A stretch of 64,000 nucleotides of DNA, taken from Mycolicibacterium bacteremicum (GTDB taxonomy: Bacteria > Actinomycetota > Actinomycetes > Mycobacteriales > Mycobacteriaceae). The position numbers and the translations under genes were made by a program. This document shows positions 43,001-51,100 of this stretch, piece by piece. The notes below the pieces were generated by a model. The model did not search any database and had not been told where the DNA came from. It saw only the letters and a program-made list of their open reading frames with translations. Each line of letters begins with the position of its first letter. The first letter of the stretch is position 1. The stretch is taken from positions 1 to 64,000 of the forward strand of contig NZ_CALUAE010000005.1 of assembly GCF_943913955.1 (NCBI RefSeq), read 5' to 3'.

Positions 43001-43862
43001 CGACTTTCGAGGTCTCGGTCTGAATGAACGCGGTGTCACGCAAGTGATTCGCCAGCCACAGCACCAGCTCGTCGAGGAAGAGCACGACCCCCTCGTAGCC
43101 CAGACGCTTGGCGTGCTCGGTCATCGCGTAAAGGCCGTCGGTCATGTCCAGCCAGGTGCCGGTGTTCTCGAAGGCTGGGAAGTACGTGCGAACGAGGTCA
43201 GCAACAACTCGCTGACGGTCCGCGTCGCCCGCGGGTTTCGTCCGGGCAGCGTCATACGACACTGCAGTCAACGACGTGCCGAACGTGCCCCAGCCTGACG
43301 AGCCGGTGCCGCTTGCCTCGAACCGCGCGAAGAATTGTTCATCCCCGAGCTGGGAGCGCAATTGGTCGGCGTTCTCGAACAGCGAGTCCGAACGGTGCAT
43401 TACCGGCGCGGGTTCGCCTGGATGCCTCTTCTTCATGGTCGCGAGGTAGCCACCGAAGAGTGCCGACTCGAATGACTCGGCTCCGATCAAGTGGTAGTCG
43501 ATCGCCAGCAGTTTTCGGCTGAGTAGTCCCTCGTGCTTGGCAACTTGAGCCTGAAGTCCCTGGAGTGCTCTGGCCTGCGCATTGCCAGTGAGCAGCAGAT
43601 GCATGACGGCCATATAGTGCGATTTACCGGAACCGAAGGAGCCGTGGATGAATGCGCCTTTGGAGGATCCGCTCGACAGCGTCGCCTCGACCAGGGTCAG
43701 ACCCTTTTCAAAAGACTCCGCGATCGACTCGGTAACCACGTAGTCGGCAAGCGTCTGGGTCGCAGCCTCTTGCGCGCGATGGATCTGCAGGACGAAGTCG
43801 TCGTCGTGGACGGCGAGCGGGATGTCGATTGCGTCCCGCAACGGCAAAGATAAGTCGGTCAT
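40077..43862 (-). CDS. pglY: BREX type 2 ATPase PglY
   Basis: This ATPase has 1261 residues. Walker A G-S-F-G-S-G-K-S lies near residue 75, followed by V-V-L-F-L-D-E-L-V-L-W (Walker B). A long middle region is followed by a striking Glu/Arg/Gln coiled coil at about 1165-1235. PglY corresponds to BrxC-type ATPases of other BREX classes. ATG 43862 has GGAGGAGGGC upstream and overlaps the TGA of pglX (ATGA), so the upstream ATG at 43904 is rejected. A relic of its first 60 bases occurs between the two pglX genes. Confidence 0.93.
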   Translation of the reverse strand: MTDLSLPLRDAIDIPLAVHDDDFVLQIHRAQEAATQTLADYVVTESIAESFEKGLTLVEATLSSGSSKGAFIHGSFGSGKSHYMAVMHLLLTGNAQARALQGLQAQVAKHEGLLSRKLLAIDYHLIGAESFESALFGGYLATMKKRHPGEPAPVMHRSDSLFENADQLRSQLGDEQFFARFEASGTGSSGWGTFGTSLTAVSYDAARTKPAGDADRQRVVADLVRTYFPAFENTGTWLDMTDGLYAMTEHAKRLGYEGVVLFLDELVLWLANHLRDTAFIQTETSKVAKLVEVGIGALPIPLASFVARQRNLKDFLGGGAVGAEQVALDDSFQWWEGRFEKITLAAANLPQIVNKRLLEPTSDAGRDALAGAVARVRANPVAFKHLLTDEVGSAAVEFEQVYPFSPALVDAMVALSSIMQRERTALKIMSELLSRGRDELTVGDVIPVGDLFDVVVLGDAEPLTDDMKNLFRAARAFYTRKMRPYLLNRHSLTEGEAKGLARGHAFRRDDRLAKTLLVAAIAPGAASLKDLTASKLAALNFGTVVSMIPGREAVQVVALARDWSAEFGEVSVGTQAADPVITLQLSGVDYDSVLVHVQNEDTHENRRGLLRRLLAEQIGASMTGALGSEYSLTHVWRGQKREVDVVFGNVRDTRTLPDAALIATDGRWKLVIDFPFDDVGHPPSDDVWRLVQLKQDGRESDTIAWLPHFLTASRMDDIGKLVVLDYLLTGARFDQYSTSLPVNDREPARRQLANQRDSLRDQIVLALRQAYGIDAATDDHLGERVPEGSTFVTLAPDYDPQKPSSPSFSGAAVAVLGGGLDARFPKHPDVDRGTDEVRRAEFTAVLDLAREAMTKGGRIDTVDRNTASRVRRVVDAYGVGTLREVTYVLDSVHFAWHDDFTRALASGDPIVGTLRAALAPTGMTADAQDLLILAWVALTDRELLRHGSPAGSPGIGGLANDMTLREPVLPSHEDWTNALHRAKAVFGVGASEHHLSSSAVKRVGDELVTKLRSVDRGATDLVGGLEAHGDVLGLGDVSPRLAAGRRARDLIGALRDAADHVARIRVLAEFDLPGELQPLARSLASAADVSAALQGANWQLLNQLPTLAGERAASALTALRSAAEADQMHVDLAPALSAAAQEVTHILVEKRGTTARTDDDSEAAQERARREQEDRRRREQEEELKRREQEAADRERRLREQEEEFRRRQEQAQREAEKRASQEHTLEVEGMSQLETLLKDLTQELARPVEGKKLRVDWRWL

Positions 43863-46800
43863 CGTGATGCCCTCCTCCCACGGGTTGCCGCCGGCGGCTT
43901 CCACTCCGTCACCTGACCGCGTGTCTTCTCCATACGGGCAAGGTACTGATCAACAACGCCTGCGATGACCGAAGCAGGGCTGGCGCCGAACTGCGGTTCG
44001 ATCTCCGAGTGCCACTGCGCCAGCCAGGGTTCCAACTCCACCAGCCCGGCTACCAACGGCTCCAGGGCGGCATCGTCGGCACCGAGCGCCTGCTGGACGG
44101 GAATCTCACGGGCAAGAGCGAGCGCTTGGTTACGGTGCGACCAGCCGGCCCAGCCGAGCACCGGCGTCGGGTCACCTTCATGAGTCACACCGGGATATGC
44201 GATGAACCGCTCTTTGGGGACGTCGAGCTTGCCTCTGGTCCGCCAGTACGATGTCTTCGCGAAATCGCCCTGGCCGTACTTGGGCGGCGCTGGGATAGTG
44301 ACCTTCTCTCCAGCGTCCTCGCGGCGTTGCAAGGACCAGACCTCTTGCCACGCACGGTATTTCTCAACTCCTACGGGCTTGTAACGGTAGGCGGCCAGGA
44401 ATGGCACCGCCTCGTCTGGAATAAGGCCTCCGATCACGGCGGCAAGATCTGGCTCAGCGGTGCCGGTGAGTGCGCGGGCGAGTTCCTTCAACACCTGATC
44501 TGCACGGATTAGGTCAGCGAGCTCGGCTACCGACCTCGCGATTGGCCCCTGCGCGTCGTGCCATAGGGCCGCGTCCTCCAGCCGGTCGAGGATCGCAGCC
44601 TGGAGAGCCTCTGTGCGCTGTGTATTCCAACCGGTGGTGGTCCACCTGCGCTTGAACTCCGGTCTCTCCAAGATTCGAATGGTCTTGTCGGATTCCATTA
44701 GGTCAAGCCGCCGCTGAACTAGAGCCTTATAGTCATCCGGCCACGAGTCGGGCAGTTCAGTGATCGGAGTCGAATTGTGCCGCTTAAACCACGCCGTCTC
44801 CTCGGTCCCGTCCTCGGTACGACGAGCGAGGTCGATCTCAAACGCCCGCTGTCCCAGCGTGATTCCATCGATAGCATTGCCCGAGTACGTCAGGTCAGCA
44901 TCGATTAGGTCATACAACCGGTAGACCTCCCAGTCCAACTCCTCCTGCTCGAAGGCTAGCTTTCTACGTATGCGCTCCGAGTCGCTTTCAGCTTCATCAA
45001 GTACGTCGACAAGACTTCCCGAGGGCTTCGCACTCCAGTCCGCGACCACTCGCCGCGGATTCGCTGCATCCAACTCGTGTGCCAGTCCGTCGAGGATGTG
45101 GCCGCGTTGCGATGGGATCTCAGATGGAAGTGGGATCTGAGCAACCTTCGATGCGTCGTACTCGTACCTCCGTTGCCACTCCTCGCCCTGCAACGGCTTT
45201 CCGAGACACATGTCGTGCAACCAGAAGCAGACTGTCGAGCTGTTCAAGAGGCCCAGGAGCTTAAAGTGCTGCTCTTCAGTTGCGCTCTCCGAGAGCTTGA
45301 TTACCGGTGCGGTTTGCTTGAACACCTTTCCGCCTCGGTCTAGCACGAAGTGATTGTGCGTCGACATGAATGCAAACGTGATAGAAAGAGGTATCTCGGC
45401 CTTGGAACGCGCGAAAGCCCCGTAGTCAAGAAAGCCCTTCCCCATTTGAGCGCGAGTTTTGCCAAACCAGACGTAGTTAAGTAGCGAGGTGCGGTACGGC
45501 CAGCGCCGGGGGTGTAGTTCGGCCGCTTTCGAGTATTCGAGACGTCCGTCGTAAGGCCAGAATCGAGGGGTCGCATCAAGCACAAAATCTCGAACGAGGT
45601 CTCCGATAACTACCGGGACCGCAGGCTCATCGGTGATACGGCGCAGTTCGAAGCCTTCCTCTTCGCCAATAACAACACTGATCCCGATCTCCTCTACGGC
45701 GTCAGCGAGGGTACTCCGTTTTGCCTGCTCCAGCCGCTCCATCACATCGGAGGCACCGCCGCCGCTTAGAGACCACGGATGAGTGGCGAGGGCCGTTCGG
45801 TCGAGATCAGTAACAGTGACGTAGCTACCTTCGTACCCCGATTCGTTGACATGAGCCGTGATCTCGGACCAGACGACGCCCTTTGCCGGATCCGCTGGAG
45901 TACCAGACTCACCGCGGATCCCAAGTACTGCTCGAACATGGTCCGCGACCGGACGGCGGCGCCGACCGATGATGATCGCCGTCGGAGTACTGTGACCAGG
46001 GATGTGGGCGCCTGCGGTGTCGATGACTGCTGTGAGGTCAACCGGGTTGCCGATATCCTGGCCAGCGAAGAGGTATTCGATGAGCTTCTTCCCGAACTTG
46101 CGCTTCATGAAAGCGTTCGCCGTGATCTGTCCGACGTACCCCGCTCCTTGGCCTTGCTCACCACGGATTGCGAGCCGGAATAGCAACTCCATGAACGGCG
46201 CGGACAGAGCGTACTTCCCGGAGGCTGAGACGTATGCGACCCGGTAAAGCGCATTGAGCGCCTTGTCTCTGGGCTGAATGTACGGCGGATTGCCTACGAC
46301 CACGTGGTACCGACCGGGCTGGAGAACGTCAAAGTACTCGTCGAGATCCTCGGTGTCGTAGCTGAACGTAGCAGCATCGTTGTCGTCATCGAAGTCGAAG
46401 GTCTGGTCGAGGCCGCCGCGGATGCCAAGAAGCGAATCGCCAATGGCGAGACGGAATCCCATCGAAGGAACTCCGACGAGCGAGTGCTCTTCGGCGGCCT
46501 TCAGGCCAGCGACGGTAAGGCGGAACCGTGCGATGGCGACGGCAAAAGGGTTGATATCGACGCCGTGGATCGATGCCATCGCACGGCGCACACGTTCTTT
46601 GGCGTCGAGCCCAGGCGCAGTTTCGAGCCACTCCTGGTTGAGTCGCTCAAACGCACCGAGAAGAAAATGGCCTGAGCCACAAGCGGGGTCGATCAGCTTT
46701 AGGCCGTCGAGTCCGAACTCCGCGATCGCCGGGGTCAGCGTCTGGTCAAGGATGAATTCCTCCACAAACACCGGCGTCTGCAACAGCGCAAACGTCTTCT

Positions 46801-47416
46801 TGGCGTGCTCCGAGAGATCTTGATAGAGGTCGCCGAGGAATCGGGTCTCCAAGTTGGGATCGGTGAAGTCGTGAACCAGGGTGCCGTCGGGATTCGTGCG
46901 ACGCCAATAAACGATTAACGCCGTCGCGGACTCCGGGCTGATCTCCGCTCTCCACACCGGATTGTGTTTCGGGTCGACCAATGCTTCCCCAGCGGGCTGC
47001 GCGGCGAGCACACCGAATCCCTGCTGGAGCCAGTGACGACGGTTGTGGGTGGGGTGGTCCCGAAAGTAGGCGGTAAGGTTCTCTTCAGCACGCTGCACCC
47101 GGTCGCCGGGGCCGGCGATCCAGCCAACGGCGGTCGGCAGTCCGTCGATCTTGGCGCCGGCAAGCAGGTCGTTGTCCTCACAGAAGCGCAGAAACGTCGT
47201 CGACACGATCCACGCAACGGCAGCCTGATCAACTTCGTTGTCACGCCAATCTACCCAGGACCAACCCGTCCGCTCGCGGCGGAACGCTTCGGCGTACTCC
47301 TGCTTCAACCGCACGCCCCAAGTGTTCGACGGGTCCTCTGCGCGCTGTTTCAGGTCAGCTTGAAGAAGCTTCAGCTGCACCTTGAGATCGGCGAGCAAAG
47401 CGGACGAGTCAATCAC
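43859..47416 (-). CDS. pglX: BREX type 2 DNA adenine methyltransferase PglX, copy 1
   Basis: This 1185-residue N6-adenine methyltransferase marks host DNA in BREX. SAM motif I, D-P-A-C-G-S-G-H-F, is near residue 245 and catalytic N-P-P-Y near 375. The region from about 380 to 800, holding target recognition, differs strongly from copy 2, while both ends are almost the same by eye. It starts with GTG 47416 behind an AGGAG site, in a short upstream sequence also present before copy 2. The stop overlaps the pglY start. It may provide a second methylation specificity or allow switching. Confidence 0.94.
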   Translation of the reverse strand: MIDSSALLADLKVQLKLLQADLKQRAEDPSNTWGVRLKQEYAEAFRRERTGWSWVDWRDNEVDQAAVAWIVSTTFLRFCEDNDLLAGAKIDGLPTAVGWIAGPGDRVQRAEENLTAYFRDHPTHNRRHWLQQGFGVLAAQPAGEALVDPKHNPVWRAEISPESATALIVYWRRTNPDGTLVHDFTDPNLETRFLGDLYQDLSEHAKKTFALLQTPVFVEEFILDQTLTPAIAEFGLDGLKLIDPACGSGHFLLGAFERLNQEWLETAPGLDAKERVRRAMASIHGVDINPFAVAIARFRLTVAGLKAAEEHSLVGVPSMGFRLAIGDSLLGIRGGLDQTFDFDDDNDAATFSYDTEDLDEYFDVLQPGRYHVVVGNPPYIQPRDKALNALYRVAYVSASGKYALSAPFMELLFRLAIRGEQGQGAGYVGQITANAFMKRKFGKKLIEYLFAGQDIGNPVDLTAVIDTAGAHIPGHSTPTAIIIGRRRRPVADHVRAVLGIRGESGTPADPAKGVVWSEITAHVNESGYEGSYVTVTDLDRTALATHPWSLSGGGASDVMERLEQAKRSTLADAVEEIGISVVIGEEEGFELRRITDEPAVPVVIGDLVRDFVLDATPRFWPYDGRLEYSKAAELHPRRWPYRTSLLNYVWFGKTRAQMGKGFLDYGAFARSKAEIPLSITFAFMSTHNHFVLDRGGKVFKQTAPVIKLSESATEEQHFKLLGLLNSSTVCFWLHDMCLGKPLQGEEWQRRYEYDASKVAQIPLPSEIPSQRGHILDGLAHELDAANPRRVVADWSAKPSGSLVDVLDEAESDSERIRRKLAFEQEELDWEVYRLYDLIDADLTYSGNAIDGITLGQRAFEIDLARRTEDGTEETAWFKRHNSTPITELPDSWPDDYKALVQRRLDLMESDKTIRILERPEFKRRWTTTGWNTQRTEALQAAILDRLEDAALWHDAQGPIARSVAELADLIRADQVLKELARALTGTAEPDLAAVIGGLIPDEAVPFLAAYRYKPVGVEKYRAWQEVWSLQRREDAGEKVTIPAPPKYGQGDFAKTSYWRTRGKLDVPKERFIAYPGVTHEGDPTPVLGWAGWSHRNQALALAREIPVQQALGADDAALEPLVAGLVELEPWLAQWHSEIEPQFGASPASVIAGVVDQYLARMEKTRGQVTEWKPPAATRGRRASR

Positions 47417-47442
47417 TTTCGGGCTCCTGAGGTACTGCGGGT

Positions 47443-47504
47443 GTCGTCGTGGACGGCGGGCGGGATGTCGATGGCCTCCCGCAACAGCAAAGACAGGCGG
47501 TCAT
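47443..47504 (-). pseudogene. Relic of the 5' end of pglY between the two pglX genes
   Basis: Reading from ATG 47504, about 60 bases match the first 60 of pglY (C-G-T-T-type block G-T-T-G-C-G-G-G-A followed by ATCGACATCCCGC and GCCGTCCACGACGAC) with one early base missing, which shifts the frame. It then joins the leader sequence of pglX copy 1. The ATGA overlap with the preceding pglX copy 2 stop is preserved, exactly as at the intact pglX-pglY junction. Confidence 0.8.
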
Positions 47505-50500
47505 CGTGATGCCCTCCGGCCACGGGTTGCGGCCAGCGGCGTCCACTCTGTCACCTGATCGCGCGTCTCCTCCATACGGGCAAGGTACTGGTCAACCACA
47601 CCCGTGATGACCGACGCTGGGCTGGCGCCGAATTGCGGTTCGATCTCCGAGTGCCACTGCGCCAGCCAGGGCTCCAATTCCACCAGCCCAGCCACCAACG
47701 GTTCCAGGGCAGCATCGTCGGCACCGAGCGCCTGCTGGACGGGAATCTCACGGGCAAGTGCGAGCGCCTGGTCACGGTGTGACCAACCCGCCCAGCCGAG
47801 CACCAGCGTCGGGTCGCCTTCGCGCGCCACGCCGGGATAGGCGATGAACCGCTCCTTGGGTACGTCGAGTTTGCCTCGCGCCTTCCAGTACGTCGTCTTC
47901 AGAAAATCGACTTGGCCGTACTTGGGAGGCACAGGGATCGTGACCTTCTCGCCGGCATCCTCACGCCGCTGCAGCGCCCACACCGCCTGCCACGCCCGGT
48001 ACTTCTCAATGCCTGCAGGCTTGTAGCGGTATGCGGCTAGGAACGGCACCGCCTCGTCTGAAACCAGACCTCCGATCACCGCGCCAAGGTCTGGCTCAGC
48101 TATGCCGGTGAGCGCACAAGCGAGTTCCTTCAGGGCCGTGTCTGCACGAAGCAGATCAGCCAGCTCGGCCACCGACCTCGAGACTGGACCCTGCGGATCC
48201 TGCCACAGGGCCGGGTCTTCAAGACGGTCGAGGATCGCCTGTTGCAACGCCTCCTTGCGCTGGGTCGCCCAATCGGTAGTAGCCCAGCGCCGCTTGAACT
48301 CCGGCCTCTCCAACAATCGAATCTCTCGGTCGGAGTTCATCATGTCAAGCCGACGCTGAACGACGGCCTTGTAGTCGTCCGGCCATGAATCAGGCATCTC
48401 AGTGATCGGGGTCGACTTGTGACGCTCGAACCACGCTGTCTCCTCAGCGCCTTCGTTGACACGTCGGGCAAGGTTAACCTCAAAAGCCCTCTGCCCCAAT
48501 ATGATTGTGTCGACAGCGGAGCCGGAGTACGTGAGGTCGGCGTCAATCAGGCCGTACAAGCCGTACACCTCCCAGTCCAACTCCTCCTGTTCGAAAATCA
48601 TCCGTGCCCGCAGCCGGCTCCATTCACCTTCTGCCGCGCCGATGGCACTTCTGAGGTTCCCGGCAGGCTTGTTGAGCCAAGCTGTAACCACGCCGGCGGG
48701 CTTTGTGGCATCGAATGCTTGGGCGAGCGAGTCGAGGATGCGTGCCCGCTCCGTTGGTAGCGTCTTCGGCAGCGGCAACGGCTCCAGTTTGGTTCCAGTG
48801 AATTCGTATCGAGGCTCCCATGCCTCGTCGCCAATCCCGCCACCAATGCCGCCGTTCCCTTTGTCCTGGCAGACCTGCTTCAGCCAGAAGCAAGCAATGG
48901 AACTGTTGAGGAGTCCAAGCAGCGACAGGTGATCTTCCTCGCTGGCTGTGGCGGACAGTTGCAGGAAGGATGCCTCGCGGTTGAAAACCGGCGCCGAACG
49001 CACCAATGCAAAATGCTGAAGTGTCGCAACCCTCGGGTACGTGATTGCCCATCGTCCGATTCGACCGAGGGATACCTGGTGCCACTCCCACCACTGCCGG
49101 CCGTCTTCCCGATAGGTCTTCTTCGAAAAGGTCGCCCGCGCCCAGGTCGATGTCCGCAAGGGCCATAACCACGAGAAGATCCCTGAACCTTCGGATGGCG
49201 AGATGAGCTGACCGTCAAGATATGGGAAGACACAGAAATTGCCCGGACCAACAACGTAGTCTCGGACGTCTTCACCGGTGACGAACTGTCGGACGAAGTC
49301 CTGCTCCACGCCTCGACGAAAGAGCGCTCGCCGGTTTGCAAGAAAGGCGTTGTCGGCGTTCGTTTGTCCTGTGTAGCCGAACGTTTCGACAACTCTTCCC
49401 AAAGTGCTGAAAGCCGCCTCCCCCATCAACCGGAGGACGGACGCCCTGTCGGGGCTTACGAGAGGCCACGGGAAGCAAGCAAGCACGGCACGATCAAGTT
49501 CGATGACCGCGACATAGTCACCCTCGAATCCTGGCTTCTCGTGGTTCGCAACCAACTCACTCCAGTAGCGCCCCTTGGCTGGAACAGATGGTGTCTTCGG
49601 CTCTCCACGGACTCCGACGACCGTACGCACCGTCCCAGAAATAGGAACGCGGCGTCTGCCGAAGAGTAAGACCGTTGGCGTTCCATGGCCAGGGATGTGC
49701 GCACCAGCCGTATCGAGTACCTCAATCAGGTCGACCGGGTTTTCAAGGTGGCGCCCGCCGAAGAGGTCCTCGATGACCTTGCGCCCGAACTCCTGTTTCA
49801 TGAAGCCGTTGCCGGTGATCTGCCCGACATAGCCGGCGCCACGCCCTTGCTCCCCTCGGATAGCGAGCCGAAACATCAACTCCATGAACGGCGCGGTCAA
49901 CTGGAATTCCCGATACGCGGTTTTATATAAGACGCGATAGCGCACTCCAAGTGCGGGATCGCGGACCGTGATGTACGGCGGGTTTCCGACGACGACGTGG
50001 TACTGACCTGGCTGGAGGATGCCGAAGTACTCGTTGAGGTCCTCGGTGTCGTAGTTGAACCCAGCGTCGTCGTCGAAGTCAAAGGTCTGGTCAAGGCCGC
50101 CGCGGACACCAAGAAGCGAATCGCCGATGGCGAGACGGAAACCCATCGCCGGAACTCCGACAAGCGAGCGTTCTCCAGTTGCTTTCAAACCGGCGACGGT
50201 TAGGCGGAACCGAGCGATCGCGACTGCAAACGGGTTGATGTCGACGCCGTGGATGGATGCCATCGCTCGGCGCACGCGTTCCTTGGCGTCGAGACCTGGC
50301 GCAGCTTCAAGCCACGCTTGGTTGAGTCGCTCAAACGCGCCGAGCAGGAAATGGCCTGAGCCGCAGGCGGGGTCGATCAGCTTGAGACCATCGAGTCCGA
50401 ACTCCGCGACCGCCGGTATCAGCGTCTGATCGAGGATGAACTCCTCCACGAACACCGGCGTCTGCAACAACGCATATGTCTTCTTGGCATGTTCGGACAG

Positions 50501-51100
50501 GTCTTGGTAAAGGTCGCCCAGGAACCGGGTCTCCAATTTCGGATCTGTGAAGTCGTGAACCAGGGTGCCGTTAGGATTCGTGCGGCGCCAGAACGCAATC
50601 AACGCCGTCGCGGACTCCGGGCTGATCTCTGCCGTCCACACCGGGTTGTGCTTCGGGTCGACCAATGCCTCTCCAGCAGGCTGCGCGGCGAGCACACCGA
50701 AGCCCTGCTGGAGCCAAAGACGACGGTTATGTGTGGGATTCTCCCGGAAGTAGGCAGTGAGGTTCTCTTCAGCGCGCTGCACCCGGTCGCCAGGCCCGGC
50801 GATCCAGCCAACGGCGGTCGGTAGGCCGTCGGTCTTAGCGCCGGCGAGGAGATCGTTGTCCTCGCAGAAGCGAAGAAACGTCGTCGACACGAGCCACGCA
50901 ACGGCAGCCTGGTCGACCTCATTGTCGCGCCAATCCACCCAAGACCAGCCAGTGCGCTCGCGGCGGAACGCTTCGGCGTACTCCTGCTTCAACCGGACGC
51001 CCCATGAGTTCGACGGGTCCTCTGCGCGCTGTTTCAGGTCAGCTTGGAGAAGCTTGAGTTGACCCTTGAGGTCGGCAAGGAGGGCGGACGAGTCGATCAC
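47501..51100 (-). CDS. pglX: BREX type 2 DNA adenine methyltransferase PglX, copy 2
   Basis: This 1199-residue paralogue of the downstream pglX has the same motif I (D-P-A-C-G-S-G-H-F) and N-P-P-Y. N-terminal about 370 and C-terminal about 320 residues are nearly the same as copy 1, while the central region is largely different and somewhat longer. It starts with GTG 51100 after CAGGAGCCCGACA, overlapping the pglW stop (GTGA). A longer in-frame start would lie inside pglW. It is first in order after pglW, which makes it the probable ancestral position of pglX. Confidence 0.94.
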   Translation of the reverse strand: MIDSSALLADLKGQLKLLQADLKQRAEDPSNSWGVRLKQEYAEAFRRERTGWSWVDWRDNEVDQAAVAWLVSTTFLRFCEDNDLLAGAKTDGLPTAVGWIAGPGDRVQRAEENLTAYFRENPTHNRRLWLQQGFGVLAAQPAGEALVDPKHNPVWTAEISPESATALIAFWRRTNPNGTLVHDFTDPKLETRFLGDLYQDLSEHAKKTYALLQTPVFVEEFILDQTLIPAVAEFGLDGLKLIDPACGSGHFLLGAFERLNQAWLEAAPGLDAKERVRRAMASIHGVDINPFAVAIARFRLTVAGLKATGERSLVGVPAMGFRLAIGDSLLGVRGGLDQTFDFDDDAGFNYDTEDLNEYFGILQPGQYHVVVGNPPYITVRDPALGVRYRVLYKTAYREFQLTAPFMELMFRLAIRGEQGRGAGYVGQITGNGFMKQEFGRKVIEDLFGGRHLENPVDLIEVLDTAGAHIPGHGTPTVLLFGRRRVPISGTVRTVVGVRGEPKTPSVPAKGRYWSELVANHEKPGFEGDYVAVIELDRAVLACFPWPLVSPDRASVLRLMGEAAFSTLGRVVETFGYTGQTNADNAFLANRRALFRRGVEQDFVRQFVTGEDVRDYVVGPGNFCVFPYLDGQLISPSEGSGIFSWLWPLRTSTWARATFSKKTYREDGRQWWEWHQVSLGRIGRWAITYPRVATLQHFALVRSAPVFNREASFLQLSATASEEDHLSLLGLLNSSIACFWLKQVCQDKGNGGIGGGIGDEAWEPRYEFTGTKLEPLPLPKTLPTERARILDSLAQAFDATKPAGVVTAWLNKPAGNLRSAIGAAEGEWSRLRARMIFEQEELDWEVYGLYGLIDADLTYSGSAVDTIILGQRAFEVNLARRVNEGAEETAWFERHKSTPITEMPDSWPDDYKAVVQRRLDMMNSDREIRLLERPEFKRRWATTDWATQRKEALQQAILDRLEDPALWQDPQGPVSRSVAELADLLRADTALKELACALTGIAEPDLGAVIGGLVSDEAVPFLAAYRYKPAGIEKYRAWQAVWALQRREDAGEKVTIPVPPKYGQVDFLKTTYWKARGKLDVPKERFIAYPGVAREGDPTLVLGWAGWSHRDQALALAREIPVQQALGADDAALEPLVAGLVELEPWLAQWHSEIEPQFGASPASVITGVVDQYLARMEETRDQVTEWTPLAATRGRRASR

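Noticed and set aside
43863..43904. Upstream ATG at 43904 for pglY
   Set aside because: The ATG at 43862 has the ribosome binding site, the ATGA overlap with pglX and the same start as the pglY relic.
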